A program made the translations under genes and the position numbers. From NCBI GenBank assembly GCA_002384935.1, contig DGCD01000010.1, positions 1 through 64,000 of the forward strand: 64,000 nt of DNA. Direction: 5' to 3'. The stretch is from Pusillimonas sp. UBA3987 (GTDB lineage: Bacteria; Pseudomonadota; Gammaproteobacteria; Burkholderiales; Burkholderiaceae_B). Of this stretch, positions 1-7,429 are shown piece by piece (the first letter of the stretch is position 1; the number at the start of each line of letters is the position of its first letter). Below the pieces are notes generated by a model. That model saw nothing but the letters and a program-made list of their open reading frames with translations. It was not told the DNA's origin and ran no database searches.

Positions 1-346
1 CGGTAATGGGCGTACGCTTACCATCAATCGAGTAGTCTTCAAGCATATCTGAGGCTTGAGATTCCGAAAGGTAGATCCATCGTGGGGTTACGTTCAACGA
101 ATCAGCGAAATCCGAGATTATTCTTACCTCAATTCCAGAAGGTTGCTGTTCTGATTGATATACCCATGGCGGCTCCGCGACAAGCCCGACTACCAGATAG
201 CCTGATTTTTGTACTTTAGCCAGGGTGTCTTTGACATCATTTGGGTATTTTTCACACGATGCTAGCCCCACACTGATGAACAATAAGAATATATAAAAGC
301 CGGTTCGTATGAAATGTTTGATATGTGTCTCCCATCGTGGTTGCAA
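1..346 (-). CDS. Partial family-3 solute-binding lipoprotein
   Basis: The minus-strand frame is open from the window edge to about 346. It reads as a lipoprotein: a short basic start, a hydrophobic segment and a lipobox LASC (Cys about residue 31), followed by the start of a bacterial family-3 solute-binding fold (GYLVVGLVAEPPW, then PSGIEVRIISDFADSL). Such proteins bind amino acids or similar small molecules at the outer face of the inner membrane; some MltF-like members have other roles. The C-terminal part lies outside the window. No ATG lies in frame. The nearest legal start is TTG at 346; a GGGAGA ribosome-binding-like stretch instead points at an ATC codon at 322. It is the last gene of a three-gene minus-strand unit with the hydrolase and ATP-grasp genes, 66 bp behind the hydrolase. 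Confidence 0.6.
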   Translation of the reverse strand, partial: MQPRWETHIKHFIRTGFYIFLLFISVGLASCEKYPNDVKDTLAKVQKSGYLVVGLVAEPPWVYQSEQQPSGIEVRIISDFADSLNVTPRWIYLSESQASDMLEDYSIDGKRTPIT

Positions 347-412
347 TTCAGTGCTGCCGCATGGTAGAGGACTTGTCAATACTGTCGACGCTGTTGCGTC
401 CAGTTTGAGTGG

Positions 413-2437
413 CTAATAAAAATCCCTCTGAATGGAGAATGACCAGTTTTTAGAGTAAATCCGTTCATCCTGTTCGTAGGCATCCAATTGGGCGTGAACG
501 TGGAATTTCTCGGGATCCGCCGTTAATATTGTTCGGGTCAAAATTTCGACATCCCAATCATCTCTTGCTAACGCCCGTCGCGTCTGCGTCTCTCCTAAAG
601 CCGAGTTAACATCATTATCTCGGTACGAGTACCACTCATTAGTGCTGCGAGTCACTTTAGTGCCTATTTCCGGGATAACGAAGCTGCCTTGGTCGTTAGT
701 CACCTCTAATGTAGAAGTGCCCAAGTCTAGCTCTTTGATTACGCGCCAATTATGATGACTGGGTTCGATTGGTTCCACTTCGAGGTCTGGCGCGTGCTCT
801 GGTTCGTCAAAGCTGACATTTTCTCCGCTGCCCGCTGCAAGGAGTGGCAAATGGAGGCAGCTTTTTTTAATGCCGATACTAAGCATGGGGTTTTCGTATG
901 GAACCCAGGCCAACGGCCAGTAGGAGCTTGATAGCGACAACCGTAACTTATGTCCGACCGGGAATCGTTGAGCAAACCCGTTAAGTTGAATGCGAACACG
1001 GTAAGGCTCTCCTGGGCACAGGTGGCTGGGTTGCTCGTCACTCTCGTGATGGGTTAGATTTAATAGCCCGTAGGTTATGCGCGTGGCTTCCCCGTTCGGT
1101 GCCACGTCGGAGATTCGAGCTGCAATCATGCCTGTAGGACGGTTAGAAATGACCTCGAGATCCAGCCATCCGCAGCCAAGGAACTCTAAATCTGTCGTCA
1201 GTGGAGCGGTGTCAAATATTAATGCACCGCCATCTTCTTCTCGTTGGTCGCCGGGCAGGTCTGGTGGGGCGGCATATGAGCACCATTTGCCTGCAGCAAC
1301 CCCGACGAATAGCGGCGACTGCAGATTAAACCAGGTTTGTTCGCTGGAGTCTTCAGGCGTGAATTCAAGTTCTTTGGTATCAAGTAAGGAAAGGGGCGTA
1401 TCCTTAACTTCGGGTGAGGGCCAGCTCGGTAACCCGACCCAGCGACCGGGGCGGGTATCGTAAGAAGTATGCGGCGGTACACTGTCTTGTAGCCAAGCGC
1501 GGAGCATTGGCTCGTCCATTATTCCTGTGTCGATATTTTTTAGCCAGTAATCCCACCATCGAACCAGCTCTTGCAGAAAGCCAATGGGTGGACCCGGAAT
1601 GCCTTGATGAGGGTACTTATGTCCCCACGGACCAATTAGCCCTAATCTAGGTACGGTGAGATTGTCTAAAAGCCTGAAGACAGCATTGGTAAATCCGTCA
1701 GCCCAACCCCCTACGATCAGAGCGGGTACTTGGATGGACTCATACCTCTCGCAGACTGAGCTTTTTCGCCAATAATCGCTGCGCGTGTGATTCCTCAACC
1801 AAGGCTCCAGCCAAAGACCGCCGCTTTCAAGCCTTTCATGCCACATCTGTCTCCAACGTGTACCTACTATCTTGGGATCCGGAGGTAAGGTGTTGAATGC
1901 AAACATAACCGTTGCTTCCGACAGGTTGTCACCCAACAAACAACCCCCCATGAAGTGCATGTTATCTGAATAGGTGTCGTCACTTGCGCAAGCCGACATA
2001 ATGGCCTTTAGTCCCGGTGGATTCCTTGCTGCAATTTGCAGACTATTAAATCCCCCCCAAGATATCCCCATCATTCCTACATTGCCGTCGCACCAGGGTT
2101 GTTGGGTGAGCCATGAAATGACTTCAATCCCATCCTCTATCTCGAGGTCAGTATATTCGTCGGTCAATATTCCTTCAGAATCTCCACTTCCGCGGATATC
2201 AACCCTAACGCATACGTAGCCATGGCCTGCCAAATAATCGTGGTTATTAGTATCTCTTCCTCTAGACATATCGCGTTTACGATAAGGGATATATTCCAGG
2301 ATTGCAGGTAAAGGCGTGACTTGCGCTCGTTCAGGAAGCCAGACCCGGGCAGCGAGTCGTTTTCCATCTTTCATCGGTATAAATACGTTCTCAATAATTT
2401 TTACTTTGTAGGGCAAATCGGTGACTATCTTCATCAT
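413..2437 (-). CDS. CocE/NonD family alpha/beta-hydrolase (peptidase S15 type)
   Basis: 674 residues with the two-part build of the CocE/NonD family. The alpha/beta-hydrolase has nucleophile elbow GISWGG (Ser126), catalytic Asp in GGWADGF (Asp247) and His in GPWGHK (His273). A cap and a C-terminal X-Pro dipeptidyl-peptidase jelly roll (about 300-560) follow. Known members are X-prolyl dipeptidyl peptidases, alpha-amino-acid ester hydrolases, cocaine esterase and glutaryl-7-ACA acylases; the substrate here is unknown. No signal peptide is seen, so it is probably cytoplasmic. The start has two adjacent ATGs (2437 and 2434); AGGAG spacing favours the second. It begins 17 bp after the ATP-grasp gene, so the two are almost certainly co-transcribed. 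Base composition is AT-richer than in the rest of the window, suggesting acquisition. Confidence 0.85.
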   Translation of the reverse strand: MMKIVTDLPYKVKIIENVFIPMKDGKRLAARVWLPERAQVTPLPAILEYIPYRKRDMSRGRDTNNHDYLAGHGYVCVRVDIRGSGDSEGILTDEYTDLEIEDGIEVISWLTQQPWCDGNVGMMGISWGGFNSLQIAARNPPGLKAIMSACASDDTYSDNMHFMGGCLLGDNLSEATVMFAFNTLPPDPKIVGTRWRQMWHERLESGGLWLEPWLRNHTRSDYWRKSSVCERYESIQVPALIVGGWADGFTNAVFRLLDNLTVPRLGLIGPWGHKYPHQGIPGPPIGFLQELVRWWDYWLKNIDTGIMDEPMLRAWLQDSVPPHTSYDTRPGRWVGLPSWPSPEVKDTPLSLLDTKELEFTPEDSSEQTWFNLQSPLFVGVAAGKWCSYAAPPDLPGDQREEDGGALIFDTAPLTTDLEFLGCGWLDLEVISNRPTGMIAARISDVAPNGEATRITYGLLNLTHHESDEQPSHLCPGEPYRVRIQLNGFAQRFPVGHKLRLSLSSSYWPLAWVPYENPMLSIGIKKSCLHLPLLAAGSGENVSFDEPEHAPDLEVEPIEPSHHNWRVIKELDLGTSTLEVTNDQGSFVIPEIGTKVTRSTNEWYSYRDNDVNSALGETQTRRALARDDWDVEILTRTILTADPEKFHVHAQLDAYEQDERIYSKNWSFSIQRDFY

Positions 2438-2454
2438 ATTCTCCTGCTCCTGCG

Positions 2455-3729
2455 CTACGATAAATCGGTGATCCTATAATCTAGTTGTGCTAGGCTTGCG
2501 CGATACTTCTGAAGTAACTCTTCGGGTTCATTCGCTCCTATGTAAATATCGCACAGCACATAGTGATAAGCATCTTGGTTTGGTAAAGTACTTAAAACAC
2601 TACCGTCTTTTGGGTACCAATCAATACGAACGTTCCCCACGCTATTTTCTATTGCGGCGATTGCCTCAGGTGTTGGGGCTTTGACCATCACGCCGTCGAG
2701 GGACCGACTGTGAATAAATTTTGCAGCCACCCTACATGGCCCTTTTCCTTGCGGAAGACCATCGTGTTGCCCCGTCGCTGCCTCTAGGGCAATCTCATGA
2801 TTGCTCATTCCGTCAACCATTAAAAATAGTTCGGAATGTGAGTGAGAGATGCGAGTGTTAAATTCGATAATGGATAAGCGATTCTCTAGCTCGTCCCAGA
2901 TAAACTCAGCGTTGAAGCACCCATTATCGAATCCGATATGTTTAAGGTACTTTTCTGAGATTTCGATCATGGTTTCTTGAATTGCGAGGGGTGCTTGCGA
3001 CGGATAAACCAAACATCCGAGATTCTTCCCGTGTTCACTCCGTGTCATATCCAGCACACCGTGAACGTTATATTTGCCATCGATAACTGATCCTTCGATT
3101 GCTAACTGAGTGCCGGTCAGCAATCCTTCGGCGATGCAGCTCTTTCCCGTCACCGCCGTTATCTCGTCTGGTAGCTGTGCGTATGTGAGTGCCTCATTAA
3201 ATGCCACCCCGATCCGACCTATTCCTTTTTGTATGACAAGACGGGCTTGCTCGAATTGCTCTTCGTTCTCAATTAAAAATCCTAATTGAGAGCTAAACGA
3301 CTTGATTGGTTTAATCCAGAACGGGAAATCAAGCGGACTGCCGGTAGTCTCGTCAAATGGATCAAACCATGCAAATCTTGGAACGAAGTCTTTGGCGACG
3401 CGGGACTGCTCAAGCCGCGACCAATATTTGTGTTCGCATTTAAGTATGCTTGTCAACGACGGATACTTTACGCCGAATTCAGCAGCCAATATTGGAGCAA
3501 GGACGCTTGTTGGAAAATCCCAGTGAGCCAGTATGGCGTGCACATCCTCACCTTTGCTTTTTATGCTGGCCCGGCAGTCGTCGAGTAGCTTCCCGAAGTT
3601 AATTTCTTCAGATTCGACTAATGTGGTCGCATCAAGTACGCCGTGAAACTTCATCGTGTCGGCCGACCGAACGCTTCGCAGTTCTTTTAGCTGCTTTTCG
3701 TCCATTCCTAGAACGAATATATGTTTCAT
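2455..3729 (-). CDS. ATP-grasp domain ligase of unknown substrate
   Basis: 424 residues. After an N-terminal pre-ATP-grasp region (1-100) comes the ATP-grasp fold. Visible elements are the nucleotide-binding Lys in FWIKPIK (Lys140), an acidic strand ending in AEGLL (Glu201), and the Mg-ATP motif with FNAEFIW (Glu275) and IIEFNTR (Glu289, Asn291). These enzymes activate a carboxylate as acyl phosphate and join it to an amine or thiol. Relatives include amino-acid ligases such as BacD, carnosine-synthase-like enzymes and purine enzymes. The substrate cannot be read here. It is the first gene of the minus-strand unit (ligase, hydrolase, binding lipoprotein); an AAGGAA site sits 8 nt before the ATG. 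The context suggests making and hydrolysing an amide or peptide-like compound, which is inference. Confidence 0.8.
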   Translation of the reverse strand: MKHIFVLGMDEKQLKELRSVRSADTMKFHGVLDATTLVESEEINFGKLLDDCRASIKSKGEDVHAILAHWDFPTSVLAPILAAEFGVKYPSLTSILKCEHKYWSRLEQSRVAKDFVPRFAWFDPFDETTGSPLDFPFWIKPIKSFSSQLGFLIENEEQFEQARLVIQKGIGRIGVAFNEALTYAQLPDEITAVTGKSCIAEGLLTGTQLAIEGSVIDGKYNVHGVLDMTRSEHGKNLGCLVYPSQAPLAIQETMIEISEKYLKHIGFDNGCFNAEFIWDELENRLSIIEFNTRISHSHSELFLMVDGMSNHEIALEAATGQHDGLPQGKGPCRVAAKFIHSRSLDGVMVKAPTPEAIAAIENSVGNVRIDWYPKDGSVLSTLPNQDAYHYVLCDIYIGANEPEELLQKYRASLAQLDYRITDLS

Positions 3730-4158
3730 AACTTCTTTTCCTTTTGTGCTGTCCCGGTTAACCGAGGAGCGTTCATAAAATAGACATGCTTGAAGCTTGT
3801 CTTATCGAGGTCGCAATTCAGTGGAGGAATACTGCATTTCATGAATAGCCGTTAGCCGTCGGATGTGGGGATGGTGCGTGTCCTCTGCCTTGAACGCCTC
3901 GCTCTTCCAATTAAGGAGGAAGAAGTATTTTCATTATCTGGTCACTTCTCAGTGCTATCTACCTAAGAAGAGTATTAGTTAGTAATCAGATGTTGTGAGC
4001 ATATGGGGAGGGGTTCTATATTTTCCTTTTTGGATTCTTATCGTCCCGGATTCTTGCCGTAACGTTCACGTACTTGCGATAACGATCAAACTGGCACTTT
4101 GTTTCGTACCGTTAACGTGTTTAAGGTTAAGTAACGATTGCTGTCATTTGCGGGTTAA

Positions 4159-4269
4159 CTGTTTAGCTTGCCGCACCGCGCGGCTACAGTGAGTTCGATG
4201 CGGGGTGTTCCCAAGGAATTCGTGATTGACCCGCACAACCAGTTGGGGCAGTTGCGCAAGGTGGCCTAG
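4159..4269 (+). pseudogene. Possible 3' remnant of a lost plus-strand gene
   Basis: A plus-strand frame opens after a stop at 4156 and runs to TAG at 4269, ending in codons for GVPKEFVIDPHNQLGQLRKVA. It has the chromosome-like composition of the neighbours and is followed 15 bp later by a good rho-independent terminator in the same direction, as expected for the tail of a real gene whose 5' part has been deleted. The parent protein is not recognised. It could also be a coincidental short frame. Confidence 0.3.
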
Positions 4270-4284
4270 TCGGCCAATAACGAC

Positions 4285-4313
4285 AAGGCCATCCGAATGG
4301 TTGGCCTTTTTTT
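4285..4313 (+). terminator. Rho-independent terminator
   Basis: AAGGCCATCC - GAAT - GGTTGGCCTT forms a 10-bp stem with one mismatch, followed by a run of seven T on the plus strand. No intact plus-strand gene ends upstream; it fits the remnant frame ending at 4269. On the minus strand there is no T-run, so it is unlikely to serve the FUSC gene. Confidence 0.7.
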
Positions 4314-4329
4314 CATCTGTTGGCAGGGC

Positions 4330-5412
4330 TTAATGTTTGAGGTATTTCGACTGGTACCATTTCAATGGCAGGTAACCAAACGCAACAACAATCACGCTTC
4401 CGATGATGGTGTCCAATAACCGTTGCATGGCGTAATTTATATCGGCGCTGCCAGGCAGGATAATGTTAATCAACATCAGGATTAATGGCGTTAGAAAAAC
4501 AGCCTGCATGGCATACGAGTATTTCATTGCCCAAGGTAATATGCCCGCCAGTACAGCCATAACCAGAACAAAGACATCGTTTTTGGGAATGAGGATTAAG
4601 ATGAATACGCCCACGATAACCCCCACTAATGTTCCGGTTATCCGTTGAAGGGCTCGTTTATGAATTGGGCCCAGATCAGGCTTCATGATGAGCCCGACGG
4701 TAAGCGGAATCCAGAACCAATGCGGATTATCGTCCAACCCGTGAATGCTATAGGCAACGCCCAGGCTTAACGCCAACGCGCAGGCCTGCGCGTATTGAAA
4801 ATTTGATGGTTTTGCGAAATTAAAATCTGCCGATTTGCCTGCGGGGCTTTCATCTGCAGCTTTGTGTGTTCTGTATTTGTTTTTCGTCTGGAATGGGTTG
4901 TATCTGCAGATCACAATTTCAATGCCTAATACAAGCGCGTAAAGTGCCATGCCCACAAGGTAAAGAAAAACGGGTATCCAGAAGTTATCGATGGAAGGGA
5001 CCCCCAAGGCAATAGAGGCCAGCAATAAAAACTGCAGCATTGCAATGGATAAGGTATGACTAACGCCACTAAGAAGTTGGGCTGCCGCGCCTGTTAGCAT
5101 CATCATTACAACAACAATGCTCCAGGGTAATATATGCAAGTATCCGGCCAGATATCCCAATGAACCGATCATGGCAGAAATAAACATGGCGCGGTATATG
5201 ACCTGGTAACGCCCTGATATTTCCCCGGTGATCATCATCAGACATCCCATGGCGACCCACATCCCTGCCATGATGTCGCCCAGCATGAGTCCGGCCATAA
5301 AAGGCAGAAAAATACTGATTGCAGCCCGGATCGCCCGGCCCCATAGCCAATGGGGCTTTTGGGGTGATAACGCATTCGGTGGAGCAGGTGTCTTTTTCAT
5401 GGTTGCCGACAT
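4330..5412 (-). CDS. FUSC family inner-membrane protein
   Basis: 360 residues of an aromatic-acid exporter/fusaric-acid-resistance-like membrane protein. The first half has several closely spaced hydrophobic helices (about 28-160). A soluble loop (about 175-200) and a second helical bundle follow, with the typical GLIMKPDLGPIHKRALQRITGT stretch (about 240-260, shown in part), a hallmark of the FUSC/YccS family. Members are efflux or envelope-stress proteins; the substrate is unknown. It is half the size of YccS-type proteins, so it is a short, single-unit form. The ATG at 5412 follows a CAGGAA site; a second Met lies five codons in. An IS630 element begins 90 bp upstream and may have altered its promoter. 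Confidence 0.8.
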   Translation of the reverse strand: MSATMKKTPAPPNALSPQKPHWLWGRAIRAAISIFLPFMAGLMLGDIMAGMWVAMGCLMMITGEISGRYQVIYRAMFISAMIGSLGYLAGYLHILPWSIVVVMMMLTGAAAQLLSGVSHTLSIAMLQFLLLASIALGVPSIDNFWIPVFLYLVGMALYALVLGIEIVICRYNPFQTKNKYRTHKAADESPAGKSADFNFAKPSNFQYAQACALALSLGVAYSIHGLDDNPHWFWIPLTVGLIMKPDLGPIHKRALQRITGTLVGVIVGVFILILIPKNDVFVLVMAVLAGILPWAMKYSYAMQAVFLTPLILMLINIILPGSADINYAMQRLLDTIIGSVIVVAFGYLPLKWYQSKYLKH

Positions 5413-5501
5413 ATGCAGTTCCTGATTTCTTGAGAGTATCGCTTGCTACTGAATGTCATTTAAATATACATGAACAAGACACGCCTTCAAGTCGGTTGCT
5501 A

Positions 5502-6616
5502 TAGATACGGCCCACAAATAGGTTGATTTCTCGCCTGTTTCATGCGATCATTGCGCATGGATAAAGACGATGCGAGAAAACTAAGTTCTACCGAGCAACA
5601 TGAGAGGCGTCGGCAGGTGATTCGTGCTTACAAGCGTGGACGAACCAAGGCGCAGATCGCCGCTGACGTTGGCTTGAGCCACACGGCGGTGGGTCGAGTG
5701 ATTTCGCGCTATGAGGCCGGAGGTCTTGCCGCGCTGGCGCCGCGCACACGCGGGCGACGCAGCGGCGAGAATCGTGCTCTGACAGACCAGCAGGCACAGG
5801 CCATCCGTCGGATCATCTGTGACCAACGCCCCGAACAGCTGAAGATGGATTTTGCGCTGTGGAGCCGCTCGGCGGTGATGCAGCTGATCGAGCGCGAGTG
5901 CGGCATCACGTTGCATGTGCGCTCGGTGGGCAAGTACCTAGCCCGCTGGGGCTTCACGCCGCAAAAGCCGATTAAGCGCGCCTATGAGCAATCACCGGCG
6001 GCGGTAAAGACTTGGCTTGACGAGACCTATCCGGCCATCGCCGAGCGCGCCAAGGCCCAGGGCGGCGAGATTCATTGGGGCGACGAAACCGCACTGGTAA
6101 ACACCGACGTGCGCGGCAGAAGTTACGCGCCCCGAGGCAAGACGCCGGTGACAATGGCCATTGGCGGCACCCGGCACAAGCTCTCCATGATTGCCAGCGT
6201 CACCAACCAGGGCAAGGCGCGCTGGATGATCATTGATGAGGCGTTCAATTCGGACAAGCTGATCGAGTTTTTAGAGGCGCTTATTAAGGATGCGGGCAAG
6301 AAAGTATTCCTGATTCTGGACAACCTGCGCGTGCATCACAGCAAACCCGTGAAGGCCTGGCTGGCTGAGCGCAGCGACAAGATTGAGGTGTTTTATTTGC
6401 CCAGCTACAGCCCGGAACTGAACCCCGAGGAACGATTGAACGCCGATCTGAAGCACGTCATCGGTCGCAAGGTGCCCATACGTACCAAGCCAAAACTACG
6501 CGCCGCCGGCGAGGATCACATGCGCATCGTTGTAGCCGAACCGCAGCGCGTAAAAGCCTATTTCCAAGACCCCCATGTCAAGTATGCTGCATGAATCTAT
6601 TTGAGGGCCGAATCAA
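5502..6616 (+). mobile_element. IS630-family insertion sequence, complete
   Basis: A 1115-bp element. The left end (TAGATACGGCCCACAAATAG) and the reverse complement of the right end (TTGATTCGGCCCTCAAATAG) match at about 16 of 20 positions as terminal inverted repeats. The ends are flanked by TA at 5500-5501 and TA at 6617-6618, the dinucleotide target duplication typical of IS630/Tc1-mariner elements. One open transposase gene fills the interior. It sits in the intergenic space between the divergent FUSC and ExoD-family genes and breaks no visible gene. Confidence 0.85.
5542..6594 (+). CDS. IS630 family transposase
   Basis: 350 residues, unbroken. The N-terminus holds a helix-turn-helix DNA-binding region (about 22-60: ERRRQVIRAYKRG, then QIAADVGLSHTAVGRVI) and a winged-helix-like part (about 85-140, ending GKYLARWGFTPQKP). 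The C-terminal DDE integrase core shows all three catalytic acids: WGDET (Asp181), LILDNL (Asp260) and NPEE (Glu296 or 297). This enzyme cuts and joins element ends at TA targets. The stop codon touches the right inverted repeat. Start alternatives are ATG at 5542 and the ATG five codons later. Nothing suggests inactivation, so the element may still be mobile. Confidence 0.93.
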   Translation: MRSLRMDKDDARKLSSTEQHERRRQVIRAYKRGRTKAQIAADVGLSHTAVGRVISRYEAGGLAALAPRTRGRRSGENRALTDQQAQAIRRIICDQRPEQLKMDFALWSRSAVMQLIERECGITLHVRSVGKYLARWGFTPQKPIKRAYEQSPAAVKTWLDETYPAIAERAKAQGGEIHWGDETALVNTDVRGRSYAPRGKTPVTMAIGGTRHKLSMIASVTNQGKARWMIIDEAFNSDKLIEFLEALIKDAGKKVFLILDNLRVHHSKPVKAWLAERSDKIEVFYLPSYSPELNPEERLNADLKHVIGRKVPIRTKPKLRAAGEDHMRIVVAEPQRVKAYFQDPHVKYAA

Positions 6617-6674
6617 TAACTTAGCCTGATAGATTACACGCCGCAGGTGAAAGAAATGCTCATGAGGACGATGA

Positions 6675-7280
6675 ATGAATAAGTCCGACGAAAGCCGCGA
6701 AGGTGATCGGAACCACCCACTTGAACATGTCATTGATTCGATTATCGATCTTGCAAAGAAACAAGAAGCGGTCTCAGTGGCGGATATCCAGGAGAAAGTG
6801 GGACAGCGAAGTTTCGGTCCGTTCCTTTTTATACCCGCTATTTTCGTGATCAGTCCCTTGGGTGGCGTTCCGGGTGTGCCGACACTGCTCAGTTTGGTTG
6901 TGATGATTACAGCGGGGCAGATGCTGTTTGGGCGGCGTCATTTCTGGCTTCCGGGTCTTGTTTCGAAGCGTTCCTTCAAAGGCGAACGCATTGAATCGGC
7001 GATGCAGAAGATCCGCCCGGTAGTTCGGGTCATAGATAAAGCGTTGCGACCCCGTCTCCAACACGTAACCCAAAAGCCGTGGAGTCGTGTCGTGGCCGGT
7101 TTATGCGTTTTGTGCGCGCTTGCTGTACCGCCATTGGAAGTGGTGCCGCTGGGCAGCGTCGGTCCGTTTGTCGCTATTGCGCTTATCGGACTGGGCTTTA
7201 TCGGGCGCGATGGATTGTTTGTATGGTTGGGTATATTGGCGGCTGCGGTCGCGTTGTATTTGCTGAGTTTTGTTTTTTGA
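6675..7280 (+). CDS. ExoD-family membrane protein
   Basis: 201 residues. The N-terminal 45 residues are charged and soluble. Then comes the ExoD-family signature (GQRSFGPFLFIPAI then SPLGGVPGVPT, about 44-75), a second amphipathic section and two or three C-terminal hydrophobic helices. ExoD was named from Sinorhizobium mutants with altered exopolysaccharide; the molecular role is not established. It lies directly downstream of the IS element and is convergent with the diguanylate cyclase gene. Proximity to a c-di-GMP enzyme and, 9 kb on, to an exopolysaccharide operon is suggestive only. Confidence 0.85.
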   Translation: MNKSDESREGDRNHPLEHVIDSIIDLAKKQEAVSVADIQEKVGQRSFGPFLFIPAIFVISPLGGVPGVPTLLSLVVMITAGQMLFGRRHFWLPGLVSKRSFKGERIESAMQKIRPVVRVIDKALRPRLQHVTQKPWSRVVAGLCVLCALAVPPLEVVPLGSVGPFVAIALIGLGFIGRDGLFVWLGILAAAVALYLLSFVF

Positions 7281-7429
7281 ATGGGTCGGTCGTTCGACTG
7301 GAAGTTTCAACCGCCCGGTAACACCGCCACCTACAATCATAGTATGAGGTGGAGCGGGGTGAGATGCTTGCATGGCAGGTTCTCCTTGGTTAGGATTACC
7401 GCCGCACGAACTGCGCTGTCGATCATTTA

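Larger units (their letters stand above)
3730..4329. other. 600-bp gap with a gene remnant and a terminator
   Basis: No convincing gene. The left part (3730-4160) is AT-rich and must hold the promoter of the minus-strand ATP-grasp operon. It contains three GTTAAC-centred palindromic stretches (near 3757, 4110 and 4155). From about 4160 the composition turns GC-rich like the rest of the chromosome, and a short plus-strand reading frame plus terminator follow (described separately). This looks like the seam between an acquired segment and the resident chromosome. Confidence 0.5.

Noticed and set aside
3995..4192. 65-codon plus-strand frame in the left gap
   Set aside because: Cysteine-rich nonsense-like sequence without ribosome-binding site in AT-rich DNA.
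7327..7361. Imperfect inverted repeat between the convergent ExoD-family and diguanylate cyclase genes
   Set aside because: Stem is interrupted, loop long and no T-tract on either strand.
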